A DNA stretch of 64,000 bases from Dichloromethanomonas sp964477085. Its GTDB lineage: Bacteria; Bacillota; Desulfitobacteriia; Desulfitobacteriales; Syntrophobotulaceae. Location: positions 1 through 64,000 of the forward strand of contig CAYZDF010000006.1 in the NCBI GenBank assembly GCA_964477085.1, written 5' to 3'. Position numbers and translations under genes: made by a program. Shown piece by piece: positions 1 to 8,240 of the stretch. Below the pieces are notes generated by a model, which was not told the origin of the DNA, searched no databases, and saw nothing but the letters and a program-made list of their open reading frames with translations. Each line of letters begins with the position of its first letter. Position 1 is the first letter of the stretch.

Positions 1-270
1 TCTGCAAAAGAGGCTAGGGCGTCCGGGAGTGTTAAGGAAAACTTCTAGAGCGTTTACTAAAAAGGATTGAAGTGCGGACTAAGTGGCGATCAAGTTCTGA
101 TGGTGGAGACACCACAGGCCCGGGGGAAGGGGAAACCACCCTGATGGGAAACCGAAGGGACCCTGGCGGGAAAACCTACTTGACCTAAGCCGCAACATTT
201 ACTTTGCGATATCCTAAGGCCCGAAGGAATTATTACTTTCACCTCTTTTCGTAAGAGGTTTTTTATTTTT
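1..270 (+). ncRNA. unidentified structured RNA, 3' part (5' end outside window)
   Basis: No convincing protein is encoded here, and the segment is more G/C-rich than its surroundings. It shows nested complementary segments as expected of a folded RNA: AGGAT 63-67 with ATCCT 211-215, TGCGG 73-77 with CCGCA 190-194, and TCAAGT 90-95 with ACTTGA 178-183. These enclose a GAGA-capped hairpin at 101-114 and CCC-TGAT-GGG at 139-148. It ends in a clear intrinsic terminator at 241-270. I compared it by eye with RNase P RNA, tmRNA, SRP RNA, 6S RNA, 5S rRNA and the common riboswitches, and none of their signature motifs is present. No gene starts directly after the terminator on this strand, which favours a stand-alone RNA over a riboswitch. 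The family is unknown to me. Confidence 0.55.
241..270 (+). terminator. intrinsic terminator of the structured RNA
   Basis: Stem ACCTCTT (241-247) / AAGAGGT (253-259) with loop TTCGT, followed by a T-rich tract to about 270. Confidence 0.8.
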
Positions 271-283
271 GTAGGAGAAAACC

Positions 284-315
284 AATAAAAAAGGCAGTGC
301 ATCTAACACTGCCTT
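284..315 (-). terminator. intrinsic terminator of the bactofilin operon
   Basis: AAGGCAGTG (291-299) pairs with CACTGCCTT (307-315). Read on the minus strand the hairpin is followed by a T-rich run (the complement of 284-290), directly downstream of the bactofilin stop codon. Confidence 0.8.
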
Positions 316-338
316 CAAAAACGGCTAAAATGAATTCA

Positions 339-767
339 CTAATTGTCGCTTTCAGTCGATACAGAACTGGTATAGATGGAGCTATTGCCGTTGTTGTTTT
401 CCTCGTAAGTACTTGTACCGATAAAGCGTGCACCCTGATCAATTCTAAGTTGTTTTGTATTGATATCTCCATAGAGGCGGGCAGTAGAACTCAATTCCAA
501 TAATTCTTTGGCTTTGATATTCCCGTGCACTTCTCCGGCGATACTAACGGTTTGGGCTTCGATGTTGGCTTTAAGAACAGCAGACTGACCGATAACTAAT
601 TCTCCGACGATGGTGATCGTACCTTCAATTTTACCATCAATCCTGGCATTGCCACCAGATACAAAAGAGCCTTTAATTTCACTGTCTTCTGCCAGGTAAG
701 TTACATTGTTGCTGCTGCTGACGATTCGAGCCACGGGTTTAATATCATTCTCTTTTTTACCAAACAT
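339..767 (-). CDS. bactofilin (polymer-forming cytoskeletal protein)
   Basis: A 142-residue protein with the bactofilin (DUF583) pattern: a short polar N-terminus, then from about residue 27 to 115 a run of short repeats rich in G, I, V and A (for example GSFVSGGNARIDGKIEG) that forms the family's beta-helix, then a disordered Asn/Ser-rich tail. Bactofilins polymerise without nucleotide and scaffold cell-wall or polarity proteins at the membrane. The gene starts 4 bp after the stop of an M23 peptidase gene, so the two are cotranscribed. This pairing is known in several bacteria, where the bactofilin localises the peptidase. The family call is firm; the exact cellular role is inferred. Confidence 0.9.
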   Translation of the reverse strand: MFGKKENDIKPVARIVSSSNNVTYLAEDSEIKGSFVSGGNARIDGKIEGTITIVGELVIGQSAVLKANIEAQTVSIAGEVHGNIKAKELLELSSTARLYGDINTKQLRIDQGARFIGTSTYEENNNGNSSIYTSSVSTESDN

Positions 768-771
768 CTTA

Positions 772-1668
772 TCACTGCTCCTTATTATACGATGTGAAAA
801 CCAAAGGATCTACTAACTGTCCGTCAACATAAGCACTATAGTGGACATGACTGCCGGTGCTTCGACCTGAATTGCCGCTATAGGCAACGATTTCACCTTT
901 TTTAACTTTATCTCCGGTCTTAACGGTCAGTTTAGAGTTATGGGCGTAGAACGTTACAACCCCGAAGCCATGACTGATTTGCACTTTTCTGCCCCAATAG
1001 CCGTCCCAACCTGCAAAGGTGACAGTACCTTCCGCAACAGCCATGACGGGTGTGCCGTAATCGCAGGCAATGTCAATTCCATTGTGGAATTCGCTTGTCC
1101 AACGGCCAAATGGATTTCTTCGATAGCCGAAGGGCGAGGAAATAGGACCATTAACAGGGAGAATACTGGGAGTGCGATTCACTTTATCTTCATATTGAAT
1201 GGTCGCATCATAGTATTCTTCAATAATCTGCATGTGATTATCAACCAATGCAGAAGCCTGATCCAGGCTCTCGGGTTCAGTCATGGATTGGAGCGAGAAA
1301 GAACCACGACTAATTTCTGTACCAGGGTTTTCCTGATTGATTTTTAATATACCCGCAATTTTTTTCTCAAGGGAAGCTATCGCCAGAAGATTATCGTTGA
1401 TCTCTGTGGTCTTTTCATTAAGGCGAGCAATCTCTAAGTTCTTAGTCTGCAATTCCATTTCCAGTTGATCAACGTACGCAATTTTTTGTTTATAGCTCTT
1501 TATGTAATGAGCCTGATAGACATCATGAAGGAACAATCCAGAAAAGAATAGTCCAAAGGCAGCTGAACTAATGATGATAATTTTCTTGGCTTTAAGAGAA
1601 AAATGAATCTGTCTGGGCGCTTTGTCATTTTCAGGGGGGATGATGATGATGGAATACTTGTTTTTCAA
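772..1668 (-). CDS. membrane-anchored M23 family metallopeptidase
   Basis: Predicted zinc endopeptidase acting on peptidoglycan stem peptides outside the membrane. I place the start at the TTG at 1666-1668, because an AGGAG ribosome site lies just upstream (GGAGTGATACC then TTG). A longer frame opens at 1713 without such a site. The 298-residue product has a cytoplasmic tail of about 25 residues, one membrane segment around 30-50, a coiled coil (about 65-110), and a C-terminal LytM/M23 domain. The domain retains the ligand motifs HNGIDIACDYG and the final HVHYS, with a typical SSPFGYRRNPF lead-in. It precedes and is coupled to bactofilin, suggesting a localised wall-remodelling pair. Confidence 0.9.
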   Translation of the reverse strand: MKNKYSIIIIPPENDKAPRQIHFSLKAKKIIIISSAAFGLFFSGLFLHDVYQAHYIKSYKQKIAYVDQLEMELQTKNLEIARLNEKTTEINDNLLAIASLEKKIAGILKINQENPGTEISRGSFSLQSMTEPESLDQASALVDNHMQIIEEYYDATIQYEDKVNRTPSILPVNGPISSPFGYRRNPFGRWTSEFHNGIDIACDYGTPVMAVAEGTVTFAGWDGYWGRKVQISHGFGVVTFYAHNSKLTVKTGDKVKKGEIVAYSGNSGRSTGSHVHYSAYVDGQLVDPLVFTSYNKEQ

Positions 1669-1821
1669 GGTATCACTCCTGAATAGAATTGGGAAATAGA
1701 CAAGAAAGAACAAAATATCCTCTTTCTTCTCGTAGAAATTACAATATACCCATTTTTAGGATATACACCTTTTGTCCTATTGTCAATAATAAGTAATGAC
1801 ACAAATGATGACAATAAACGA

Positions 1822-3600
1822 TTAGCAATTGTCTTTTCGAAAATAATCAAATACAGCCTGAGCTGCGTTCTGGGGCAGTCCTGAAGCCTTCAACTCTTCA
1901 ACGGAGGCGTTTTGAATGTTTTCCAAAGATTGAAAAACCTGAAACAGCTGTCGTTTCCGTTTAGCTCCGATACCGGGAATGCCATCCAATTCAGAGGAGG
2001 TCATATTCTTGATCCTTTGTTGTCGATGAAAGGTGATGGCAAATCGATGGACTTCATCTTGGATACGGTGAATGAAGTGAAAAACTTCAGGTTGTGAATC
2101 TATTGGAATCTCCAATCCAGTACTGTCAATCAAAGCTCGGGTTTCATGTTTGTCATTTTTGACCATTCCAGCTACGGGGATAGAAATCTCTAATTCCTGA
2201 AGACAGTATAGAGCGGCACGAACCTGCCCTTTGCCACCGTCCACCAGAATCAGATCTGGCAGTGGAGACTTTTCCTGGATTAAACGGGAATATCTTCTGG
2301 AAATAACATGTTTAAGATATGCAGTATCGTTATTATTATTCTCAAGTGGCATAATATTATATTTTCGGTAATTGGAACGACAGGGTTTACCTTGTTTAAA
2401 TTGTACCATTCCACCGACAACATTGGTTCCGGATAATCCGGAAATATCGAAGGCTTCGATTACATCAGCTTCAGGTATACGCAAGATATCGGCGAGTAGG
2501 TCTAAGGTTTTGTTGATTTCTTCATTTTTTAGATTTTCAAGCTTGTTTTTTTCCTCCAGGGCAGTTTTAGCGTTAGAGATCGCCATATTAATAAGTTCGC
2601 GCGTTTTCCCTTTTTTGGGTACGATCAGTGGAAGTAAACTCATTATGGCTGTATCATTGATTTCCTGGGTACAAATCTCTTCAGGAAGTGCTGTCGTATA
2701 ATTTATATAATACTGAACGATAAAGGTAATAAATGATTCTTCAGGTTCCGTATAGTAAGGAAAAATATAACCCTCACGTGTGACTAGTTTTCCCTGGCGG
2801 AAACAAAAAACCTGGATACTGATGAGTTCTTCGTCATGAGTATAAGCCACAATATCCCTATCTTTAAAATCATTCAGAGTGATATTTTGTTTTTCACTTA
2901 TTTTCTGAAGATCCGTGATTAAGTCTCGGTATTCCCTGGCTGCTTCAAACTGTAAAGCCTCAGCTGCATCTTTCATTCGTCTTTCCAACCAGGTGATAAT
3001 GCTCTTTTGGTTGCCACGCAGGAAGAGAGATGCTTTATCCAGGATTTCTTCATAATCGGCTGCTGAAACTTCGTTTGTACACGGGCCTAAGCATTGTCCT
3101 AAGTGATAATACAGGCAGGGTTTATTTGGAAGGTGATTGCATTTTCGGAAAGGTAAGAGTCTGTTTAAGAGTCGTGCAGTTTCTCTCGCAGCTGTTGCAT
3201 TAGGATAAGGGCCAAAAAACTTGCCTGATTTTTTGTTAACTTGTCGTGTAACCACAATTCGAGGATGTTTTTCTGAGGTGATCAGGATATAAGGGTAAGA
3301 CTTATCGTCCCTCAGCATAATATTATATTGTGGGATGTACTTCTTAATGAGGTTGCATTCCAGGATGAGGGCTTCAACTTCAGAAGAAGTAAGGATATAT
3401 TCAAAATCTGTTATTTCGTTAACGAGCTTTTGTGTCTTCTGATCATGGGAGCCTGTAAAATAGGAACGAACCCTATTCCTCAATATTTTGGCTTTACCAA
3501 CATATATAACATTGCCCTCTGCATTCTTCATGAGATATACGCCCGGTTTATCAGGCAAAAGACTTAGTTTCTCTTTGAGTAGTTCCATCCCATTACTCAC
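1822..3600 (-). CDS. uvrC: UvrABC excinuclease subunit C
   Basis: Makes both incisions flanking a DNA lesion in nucleotide excision repair, after UvrB loading. The protein (592 residues, normal for the family) begins with a GIY-YIG nuclease domain (PGVYLMKNAEG...VIYVGKAK). A cysteine-containing stretch (KCNHLPNKPCLYYHLGQCLGPC) and the UvrB-binding UVR motif follow around residues 205-235. Next come the RNase H-like second nuclease domain (DISGLSGTNVVGG, LILVDGGKGQ) and a C-terminal helix-hairpin-helix pair (LDGIPGIGAKRKRQL). Two starts are possible: GTG at 3600, and ATG at 3588 preceded by AGAGGTGA with 8-nt spacing. The latter has the better ribosome site. uvrA and uvrB are not nearby. Confidence 0.97.
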   Translation of the reverse strand: MSNGMELLKEKLSLLPDKPGVYLMKNAEGNVIYVGKAKILRNRVRSYFTGSHDQKTQKLVNEITDFEYILTSSEVEALILECNLIKKYIPQYNIMLRDDKSYPYILITSEKHPRIVVTRQVNKKSGKFFGPYPNATAARETARLLNRLLPFRKCNHLPNKPCLYYHLGQCLGPCTNEVSAADYEEILDKASLFLRGNQKSIITWLERRMKDAAEALQFEAAREYRDLITDLQKISEKQNITLNDFKDRDIVAYTHDEELISIQVFCFRQGKLVTREGYIFPYYTEPEESFITFIVQYYINYTTALPEEICTQEINDTAIMSLLPLIVPKKGKTRELINMAISNAKTALEEKNKLENLKNEEINKTLDLLADILRIPEADVIEAFDISGLSGTNVVGGMVQFKQGKPCRSNYRKYNIMPLENNNNDTAYLKHVISRRYSRLIQEKSPLPDLILVDGGKGQVRAALYCLQELEISIPVAGMVKNDKHETRALIDSTGLEIPIDSQPEVFHFIHRIQDEVHRFAITFHRQQRIKNMTSSELDGIPGIGAKRKRQLFQVFQSLENIQNASVEELKASGLPQNAAQAVFDYFRKDNC

Positions 3601-3692
3601 CTCTAAACTCCATATTAGAGGTAATGGTCACAAGATGCAACTTGGTATCATATTCCAAAGCTTAACAACGTATACATTCAAGGGGTGATTTT

Positions 3693-4199
3693 ATGCGAAA
3701 TGCATGGGGACGTCCTCCTAAAAATGATATATGGGGAGATATCCAAGCCCTGGCTTTATGGATTTTCATTGTCGGGATAGTAGGCTATCTATTGTTTCCT
3801 GACTTTTTTCATAATGTTTATACGCAGCTCACTGTTCCAGTCGAAGAAACGGAAGATATCGGTGAAATCAGCTTACCCTCTTCCAATATTGACTTTTCGG
3901 ATCCTAACCTTGATTATCAGCTTCCCAGTGTGTACAATTCTCTCTATACAGGCGATAGTGAGATTTCGGACGGCTATTGGGCTTTATTCGTGATGGATAG
4001 TGAGTTTAATCAATTAGCCTTATCTACGGAAAGCTATGCGTTTATACTGAGGTTAATTGATGGGGATCGAAAAGCAGACGTAAATAAAACACTGCTCTTG
4101 GCTGCCAAAGGTAAGATCCAAAAATATGTCGTCAGTGAAGAGGTTTATATCATTTTGTCAAATATGAGCAAAATAAATGAACGGTCAGGAAAAATCTGA
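3693..4199 (+). CDS. membrane-anchored protein of unknown function
   Basis: 168 residues, not recognised. One clear membrane segment at about residues 22-42 (ALALWIFIVGIVGYLLF) follows a short basic N-terminus. The remainder is an acidic, soluble and presumably extracytoplasmic domain (about 45-168). The start ATG is well supported by AGGGGTGA upstream. It is divergent from uvrC and followed by its own terminator, so it is probably a monocistronic unit. No catalytic motif or cysteine is visible, so no function is proposed. Confidence 0.75.
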   Translation: MRNAWGRPPKNDIWGDIQALALWIFIVGIVGYLLFPDFFHNVYTQLTVPVEETEDIGEISLPSSNIDFSDPNLDYQLPSVYNSLYTGDSEISDGYWALFVMDSEFNQLALSTESYAFILRLIDGDRKADVNKTLLLAAKGKIQKYVVSEEVYIILSNMSKINERSGKI

Positions 4200-4210
4200 C
4201 CGTTTTTTGA
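4180..4210 (+). terminator. intrinsic terminator
   Basis: AACGGTCAG (4180-4188) pairs with CTGACCGTT (4196-4204) and is followed by TTTT. The stop codon of the upstream gene lies inside the 3' arm. Confidence 0.9.
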
Positions 4211-4264
4211 CTTAACTATACTACGTAAAAAAGATCTCTAATTTCAATTTGAAGGAGACAATCC

Positions 4265-4708
4265 CTATCTGAAAAGTAATTTTGCTCCTGTTGCAAATAA
4301 GATTATTCCTAATACCTGCCATGGATTCCATGCGATTCTCTGGACACCCAAAAGACCCAGGTGGTCGATGAGTACAGCTACGCCGACTTGTCCGACGATG
4401 ATAGCCGTGGTGGCATTACAGACCCCAATCTTGGAGATGGATAGAGCAACGAGAGCAACGATCGCTACGCTTAAAATCCCGCCTAGATACAAATACCAAG
4501 GAATCTGCAGCCATTTATGCTGTAGAACAGGAACCTTCCAGATTAAGACAGCAATAAGCGTCGCCAGTGTGCCGATGATATGAACCATCAAGGTTGAGGA
4601 AAGCAAAGACACTTTTTGAGTTAATTGAGAGTTCAGTGTACCTTGTAAGGCCATTGCTGCTCCAGAAAGGGCGGCCATAACAGCTGGAATAGACAAGTAT
4701 TTAAGCAA
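4265..4708 (-). CDS. DMT-superfamily transporter, DUF606/YdcZ type
   Basis: A 147-residue, very hydrophobic protein with about five membrane helices, matching the short half-size DMT transporters of the DUF606 (YdcZ) family (GTLNSQL and the late VGQVGVAVLIDHLGLLG are typical). Such small proteins usually act as dimers, and the substrate is not known. The start is TTG at 4708, preceded by AGGGGG at a suitable distance. It stands alone, converging on the unknown membrane-anchored gene upstream. Confidence 0.8.
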   Translation of the reverse strand: MLKYLSIPAVMAALSGAAMALQGTLNSQLTQKVSLLSSTLMVHIIGTLATLIAVLIWKVPVLQHKWLQIPWYLYLGGILSVAIVALVALSISKIGVCNATTAIIVGQVGVAVLIDHLGLLGVQRIAWNPWQVLGIILFATGAKLLFR

Positions 4709-4854
4709 AACTCTAACCCCCTATAATTATATTTATTGAAATTTTAGGATGAATATGGGCAAGAACACCAAGTCAGTTAAAAATATTGTAGTATTTGTTC
4801 ATTTTGTCAGGGGAAAATTATGAATGATTTGAAATAGAGAAAAGAGGTGGAAGA

Positions 4855-5205
4855 ATGGATTTTGATCCTGAGTTGGTGCGAAGGGCACAAATGCTACTTA
4901 CTCTTGATCATTCGCTGCCTCAGGTAAAAGAAATCCTTTTACGCGAAGGCTATCGTGATGATCAAGTTCTGGAGTTGATAGATGCAACTGAAGAGGTTCT
5001 TAATTATTTTGTACCGCCGGTGTATGATGACAATAAAATAGCTATCGATATTCGGCATACGAATAAGTGTCCTGACTTTGATCCTACTCCGGATTTACTT
5101 GTAGACAGAATCAGTGGTAAAATTGAATTATTAACGCCCCATCTTCAAGAAACATGGAGAGTAGCCAATGAGATTCGTAAAACCATCAAGTATCAATATC
5201 GGTAA
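4855..5205 (+). CDS. conserved hypothetical protein, 116 aa
   Basis: Not recognised. A soluble, mostly helical, acidic protein. The first 50 residues resemble a small helical bundle (PELVRRAQMLLTL, REGYRDDQVLELIDATEEVL). It has one cysteine and no membrane segment. The AGAGGTGG ribosome site just before ATG 4855 and a strong terminator straight after support a genuine single-gene unit. Confidence 0.7.
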   Translation: MDFDPELVRRAQMLLTLDHSLPQVKEILLREGYRDDQVLELIDATEEVLNYFVPPVYDDNKIAIDIRHTNKCPDFDPTPDLLVDRISGKIELLTPHLQETWRVANEIRKTIKYQYR

Positions 5206-5206
5206 G

Positions 5207-5239
5207 AAACAGGGATATAATTTATCCCTGTTTATTTTT
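5207..5239 (+). terminator. intrinsic terminator
   Basis: AAACAGGGATA (5207-5217) pairs with TATCCCTGTTT (5223-5233), followed by ATTTTT. Confidence 0.9.
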
Positions 5240-5466
5240 CCTGGAAAAATTATTATTATGTAGAATGAAAGTTGGCAAAAAGTGTTTATGTATATTACTA
5301 TAAGGTTATCAAAGTTTTTCTTAATCCGATGGGTGGCAGGAACAAAGAAGAAAATATTGGAATTATTGCAGACGGTTGCATAATTACTTCATTATGACAA
5401 TGAGAAGTAAGAGTATAAGCCATTCAGACAGTGAATAGAACTTAGATGGTTGACAGGAGTCGTTTT

Positions 5467-5949
5467 ATGAGAGTTGGAATACTGGCCGATACCCATATAA
5501 AAAAAGATCGAATACTTAATCGGTTCGTGTGGGAATCCTTAATAGGGGTGGATTTGATTTTGCATGCGGGTGATATTGTCACAGACGGTGTGATTGAGGA
5601 ATTAGCCTTAATTGCTCCTGTTATCGCAGTCCGAGGGAATTGTGACTGGTGGGTAGATGATCTTCCCGATAAAGTGATTAAGGACATAGGATCACTAAAG
5701 GTGGGTTTAACACATGGGCATTCAGGCACAGGTCGGAATACCTCCGATGTGGCCTATAACACGTTTAAAAAAGATAACGTCGATATCATTATCTTTGGAC
5801 ATAGTCACATACCGTATAAGAGTTTTAATAATGGGGTCTTGATGTTTAATCCGGGCTCTACGACTGAACGCAGGGGTCAACCTCACTTCTCTTTAGGTAT
5901 GATGGTCGTGGAAGATGGATTTTTTGATATCCAACACTTGTTCTTTTGA
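5467..5949 (+). CDS. YfcE/MJ0936-family metallophosphoesterase
   Basis: A compact calcineurin-like phosphodiesterase of 160 residues. The metal-binding blocks occur in order: LADTH near the N-terminus, HAGDIV, RGNCDWW, THGHSG and FGHSHIP. Start at ATG 5467, preceded by AGGAG. A frame opening 21 bp earlier lacks a site. The family hydrolyses phosphodiesters in vitro, and the physiological substrate is usually unknown. The next gene starts 9 bp after the stop, so the two are probably cotranscribed. Confidence 0.9.
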   Translation: MRVGILADTHIKKDRILNRFVWESLIGVDLILHAGDIVTDGVIEELALIAPVIAVRGNCDWWVDDLPDKVIKDIGSLKVGLTHGHSGTGRNTSDVAYNTFKKDNVDIIIFGHSHIPYKSFNNGVLMFNPGSTTERRGQPHFSLGMMVVEDGFFDIQHLFF

Positions 5950-5958
5950 GGTGATGGA

Positions 5959-6612
5959 ATGAAATTTCGCCATCAAAAAATAAAAAGAGAACACAGCATT
6001 ATCGATGGTGGCCTGGATTGGCTGAAAGATCTCAGTAAGCATAAAGATGTAAGCGATATCATACCTGGCGTGATCGATGTGACAAACTCTAAAGAACGAG
6101 GGATCGTGTATAAATACGAAACACCTACTGGTTGTAAGCTGTTCATGAAAAGTGGCGGCTCTATCCAGGAAGTCTTTGTTGTTACCAAAAAACCGGAGGC
6201 AGTGGAAGAGTGGGTCTCCAGGATTATGGAAGAGTTATCTTTTTTTCAAGCTGCCCTGGTTGATGCAATGCCTAAAGATATCTATAAAGAAGCCAGTAAA
6301 AGTGTAAAACCTAAGACTGATAAAGCAGCAAAAACAACAAAACCACTAAAAGATATGGAATTTGAAGAATTACAACTCAGTAGAAGAGATGGTATGCTCT
6401 CGGCGATTAAAGAAGAGTATCAGTTGGTCGAGATCAATCAGGGGTTAAGGGATTCTCTGGTGGAAAGTCTGGCCAGTATGGCCGATTTGGAAAATCCTAA
6501 AATAAAAGATGCTATTGACCCGGTGATTAAAGAAGTGCTGGAAAAGCTTTATAAGGCTCAGAGCCCAAACCATAAGGATGTAAACAAAAACATACAAAAT
6601 AAACGGAGGTAA
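5959..6612 (+). CDS. conserved hypothetical protein, possible DUF2103-like N-terminus
   Basis: 217 residues. The N-terminal ~90 residues (EHSIIDGGLDWL, DIIPGVIDV, KLFMKSGGSIQEVFVVT) recall the DUF2103 'predicted metal-binding' family as I remember it, but this needs a profile search. A lysine/threonine-rich linker follows (about 113-135), then a helical acidic C-terminal region and a basic tail (NIQNKRR). No membrane segment. It is coupled to the phosphoesterase. The function is unknown; the basic tail and linker could suit nucleic-acid binding, but that is speculation. Confidence 0.65.
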   Translation: MKFRHQKIKREHSIIDGGLDWLKDLSKHKDVSDIIPGVIDVTNSKERGIVYKYETPTGCKLFMKSGGSIQEVFVVTKKPEAVEEWVSRIMEELSFFQAALVDAMPKDIYKEASKSVKPKTDKAAKTTKPLKDMEFEELQLSRRDGMLSAIKEEYQLVEINQGLRDSLVESLASMADLENPKIKDAIDPVIKEVLEKLYKAQSPNHKDVNKNIQNKRR

Positions 6613-6709
6613 TTAAAATACATAGTTGTTACAAGACGAAACTGTCTATTTTTAGTTATTCTCAGACGTTTTTAGATATGGTACTTGGTTATTACTCGTG
6701 TGCTCCATA

Positions 6710-8020
6710 TTATTTGGTTTTTCCAGAATTATTTGGTCTTCCCCGATTCTTATCCATTCCTTGGCCGGAGGGTTCGTAGAATTTCACGTTTTTAGCCTCT
6801 GCAGGGAGATAATCTTGCTCAACCCAGTTACCGGGGTAAGAATGAGGATAGAGATATCCGGATCCATGTCCTAAGGTCTTGGCTCCGGGGTAATGGGCAT
6901 CACGCAAATGAGTGGGGACTTGACCGATCCGATGGTTTTTAACGTGATGGACTGCATCTGTGATGGCAGTAACCACAGAATTGCTTTTGGGAGCAGTGGC
7001 TATGGCCAGAACGGCTTGAGCCATCGGTATGCGGGCTTCAGGCAGACCCACCCATTCCAGGGCATTGGCTGCAGCATGAGCCTGTAACATGACCAGCGGT
7101 TCAGCCAGACCTATGTCTTCAGAAGCATGAACGATAATACGTCTCATGATAAAACGGGGATCTTCACCCGATTCTAATAAGACCGCCAACCAATAAAGAG
7201 CTGCATCAGGATCCGAACCACGCATACTCTTGATCATCGCCGATATGATGTCATAATGATTATCACCAGCTTTATCAAAGCGGAAGTGCCTTTCCTGAAC
7301 AGATTCCTTAGCCACTTCCAGATCGATTCTTCTGATACCATTGACTGGAGCTGTGGTGAGGACAGCTAATTCCAAAGCATTAAGTGCCCGTCGTAGATCA
7401 CCACCGGCGAAATCAATCCAATGGGTAATAGCTTGAGGCGATATATCTGTTTGATATTGTCCCAAGCCATTTTCCATATCCTTTTGTGCTCTTTCTAATC
7501 CTAGACTTACCTCTTCCTCGGTGAGGAGGTTAAGTCTGAATAGGGTTGAGCGACTTAAGAGTGCAGCATTGATCTCAAAATAGGGGTTTTCGGTGGTTGC
7601 CCCGATAAAAGTAATGATTCCTTTTTCAATGGCAGGGAGTAGAACATCCTGCTGACCTTTATTAAAGCGATGAACTTCATCACAGAATACCAGAGTTTTT
7701 TGCTGATAGAGATGAAGTCTTTCTTCTGCTTTTTCAATAATCTCCCTGATCTCTTTAACCCCAGAGGAGACTGCATTGATCCTGACGAAACAGGAAGCTG
7801 TCGTATTGGCGATAACCTGAGCAAGTGAAGTTTTTCCCGTTCCCGGGGGGCCGTAGAGAATAATTGATGTGATTCGATCGGCTTCGATAGCACGACGTAA
7901 GAGCTTACCAGGTCCTAAAATATCCTGTTGACCGATGAAATCTTCCAATTTAGTCGGCCGCATTCGTTCAGCTAAAGGCGCCACTTTATTGGAATCAAAA
8001 GCAGAGGCAAAAAGATTCAT
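6710..8020 (-). CDS. rarA: replication-associated recombination protein A (AAA+ ATPase)
   Basis: RarA/MgsA acts at stalled replication forks, binding single-stranded-DNA gaps together with SSB. The 436-residue product starts at the ATG at 8018-8020 (MNLFASAFDSN), after AAGGAA. An upstream extension to 8056 is unlikely. Walker A (LYGPPGTGKTSLAQ), Walker B (LVFCDEVHRFNKGQQ) and sensor 1 (FIGATTENPYFE) are all present. The RarA-specific C-terminal tetramerisation region includes HYDIISAMIKSMRGSDPDAA and ends near YPHSYPGNWV. The last ~25 residues are a basic, disordered tail. It is divergent from the Rrf2-regulated Fe-S genes. Confidence 0.97.
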   Translation of the reverse strand: MNLFASAFDSNKVAPLAERMRPTKLEDFIGQQDILGPGKLLRRAIEADRITSIILYGPPGTGKTSLAQVIANTTASCFVRINAVSSGVKEIREIIEKAEERLHLYQQKTLVFCDEVHRFNKGQQDVLLPAIEKGIITFIGATTENPYFEINAALLSRSTLFRLNLLTEEEVSLGLERAQKDMENGLGQYQTDISPQAITHWIDFAGGDLRRALNALELAVLTTAPVNGIRRIDLEVAKESVQERHFRFDKAGDNHYDIISAMIKSMRGSDPDAALYWLAVLLESGEDPRFIMRRIIVHASEDIGLAEPLVMLQAHAAANALEWVGLPEARIPMAQAVLAIATAPKSNSVVTAITDAVHHVKNHRIGQVPTHLRDAHYPGAKTLGHGSGYLYPHSYPGNWVEQDYLPAEAKNVKFYEPSGQGMDKNRGRPNNSGKTK

Positions 8021-8158
8021 GATCAGTCCATTCCTTTCTATAAAACACACAAACAATTGATAACAGAGTTCATTTGTAAATATAAAATATAAGATATAAA
8101 TGCTATATTATCACAAATATTATAACAGGATAATTACGCAATATTAACAAATATATTA

Positions 8159-8187
8159 TTGACATATTCCGATTGGTTTAGTAGGAT
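8159..8187 (+). promoter_or_regulatory. sigma-A-type promoter of the Fe-S operon
   Basis: TTGACA (8159-8164), a 17-nt spacer, then TAGGAT (8182-8187), about 55 bp before the Rrf2 gene. Confidence 0.75.
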
Positions 8188-8199
8188 ATAAATGTACTT

Positions 8200-8220
8200 G
8201 CCACCTTTAAATATTGTGGC
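8200..8220 (+). promoter_or_regulatory. inverted repeat, possible Rrf2 operator
   Basis: GCCAC (8200-8204) and GTGGC (8216-8220) are separated by 11 nt, just downstream of the predicted -10 and before the regulator gene. The position fits autorepression, but the sequence does not match an operator I know. Confidence 0.35.
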
Positions 8221-8240
8221 GAAGCGAGAGGTGAAAAGGT

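Noticed and set aside
139..160. CTGATGG...GAAACCGAAG as a hammerhead ribozyme core
   Set aside because: The invariant CTGATGA and the correctly placed GAAA with flanking stems are not present.
40..240. 5S rRNA or RNase P RNA fragment
   Set aside because: GGCGAT and GGGGAAACC look suggestive, but the required universal motifs of either RNA are absent.
954..1347. Opposite-strand frames inside the M23 peptidase gene
   Set aside because: No ribosome sites or family features; shadows of the true coding frame.
5320..5400. Possible 22-codon peptide MGGRNKEENIGIIADGCIIT... before the phosphoesterase
   Set aside because: No ribosome site and no recognisable family; not supportable.
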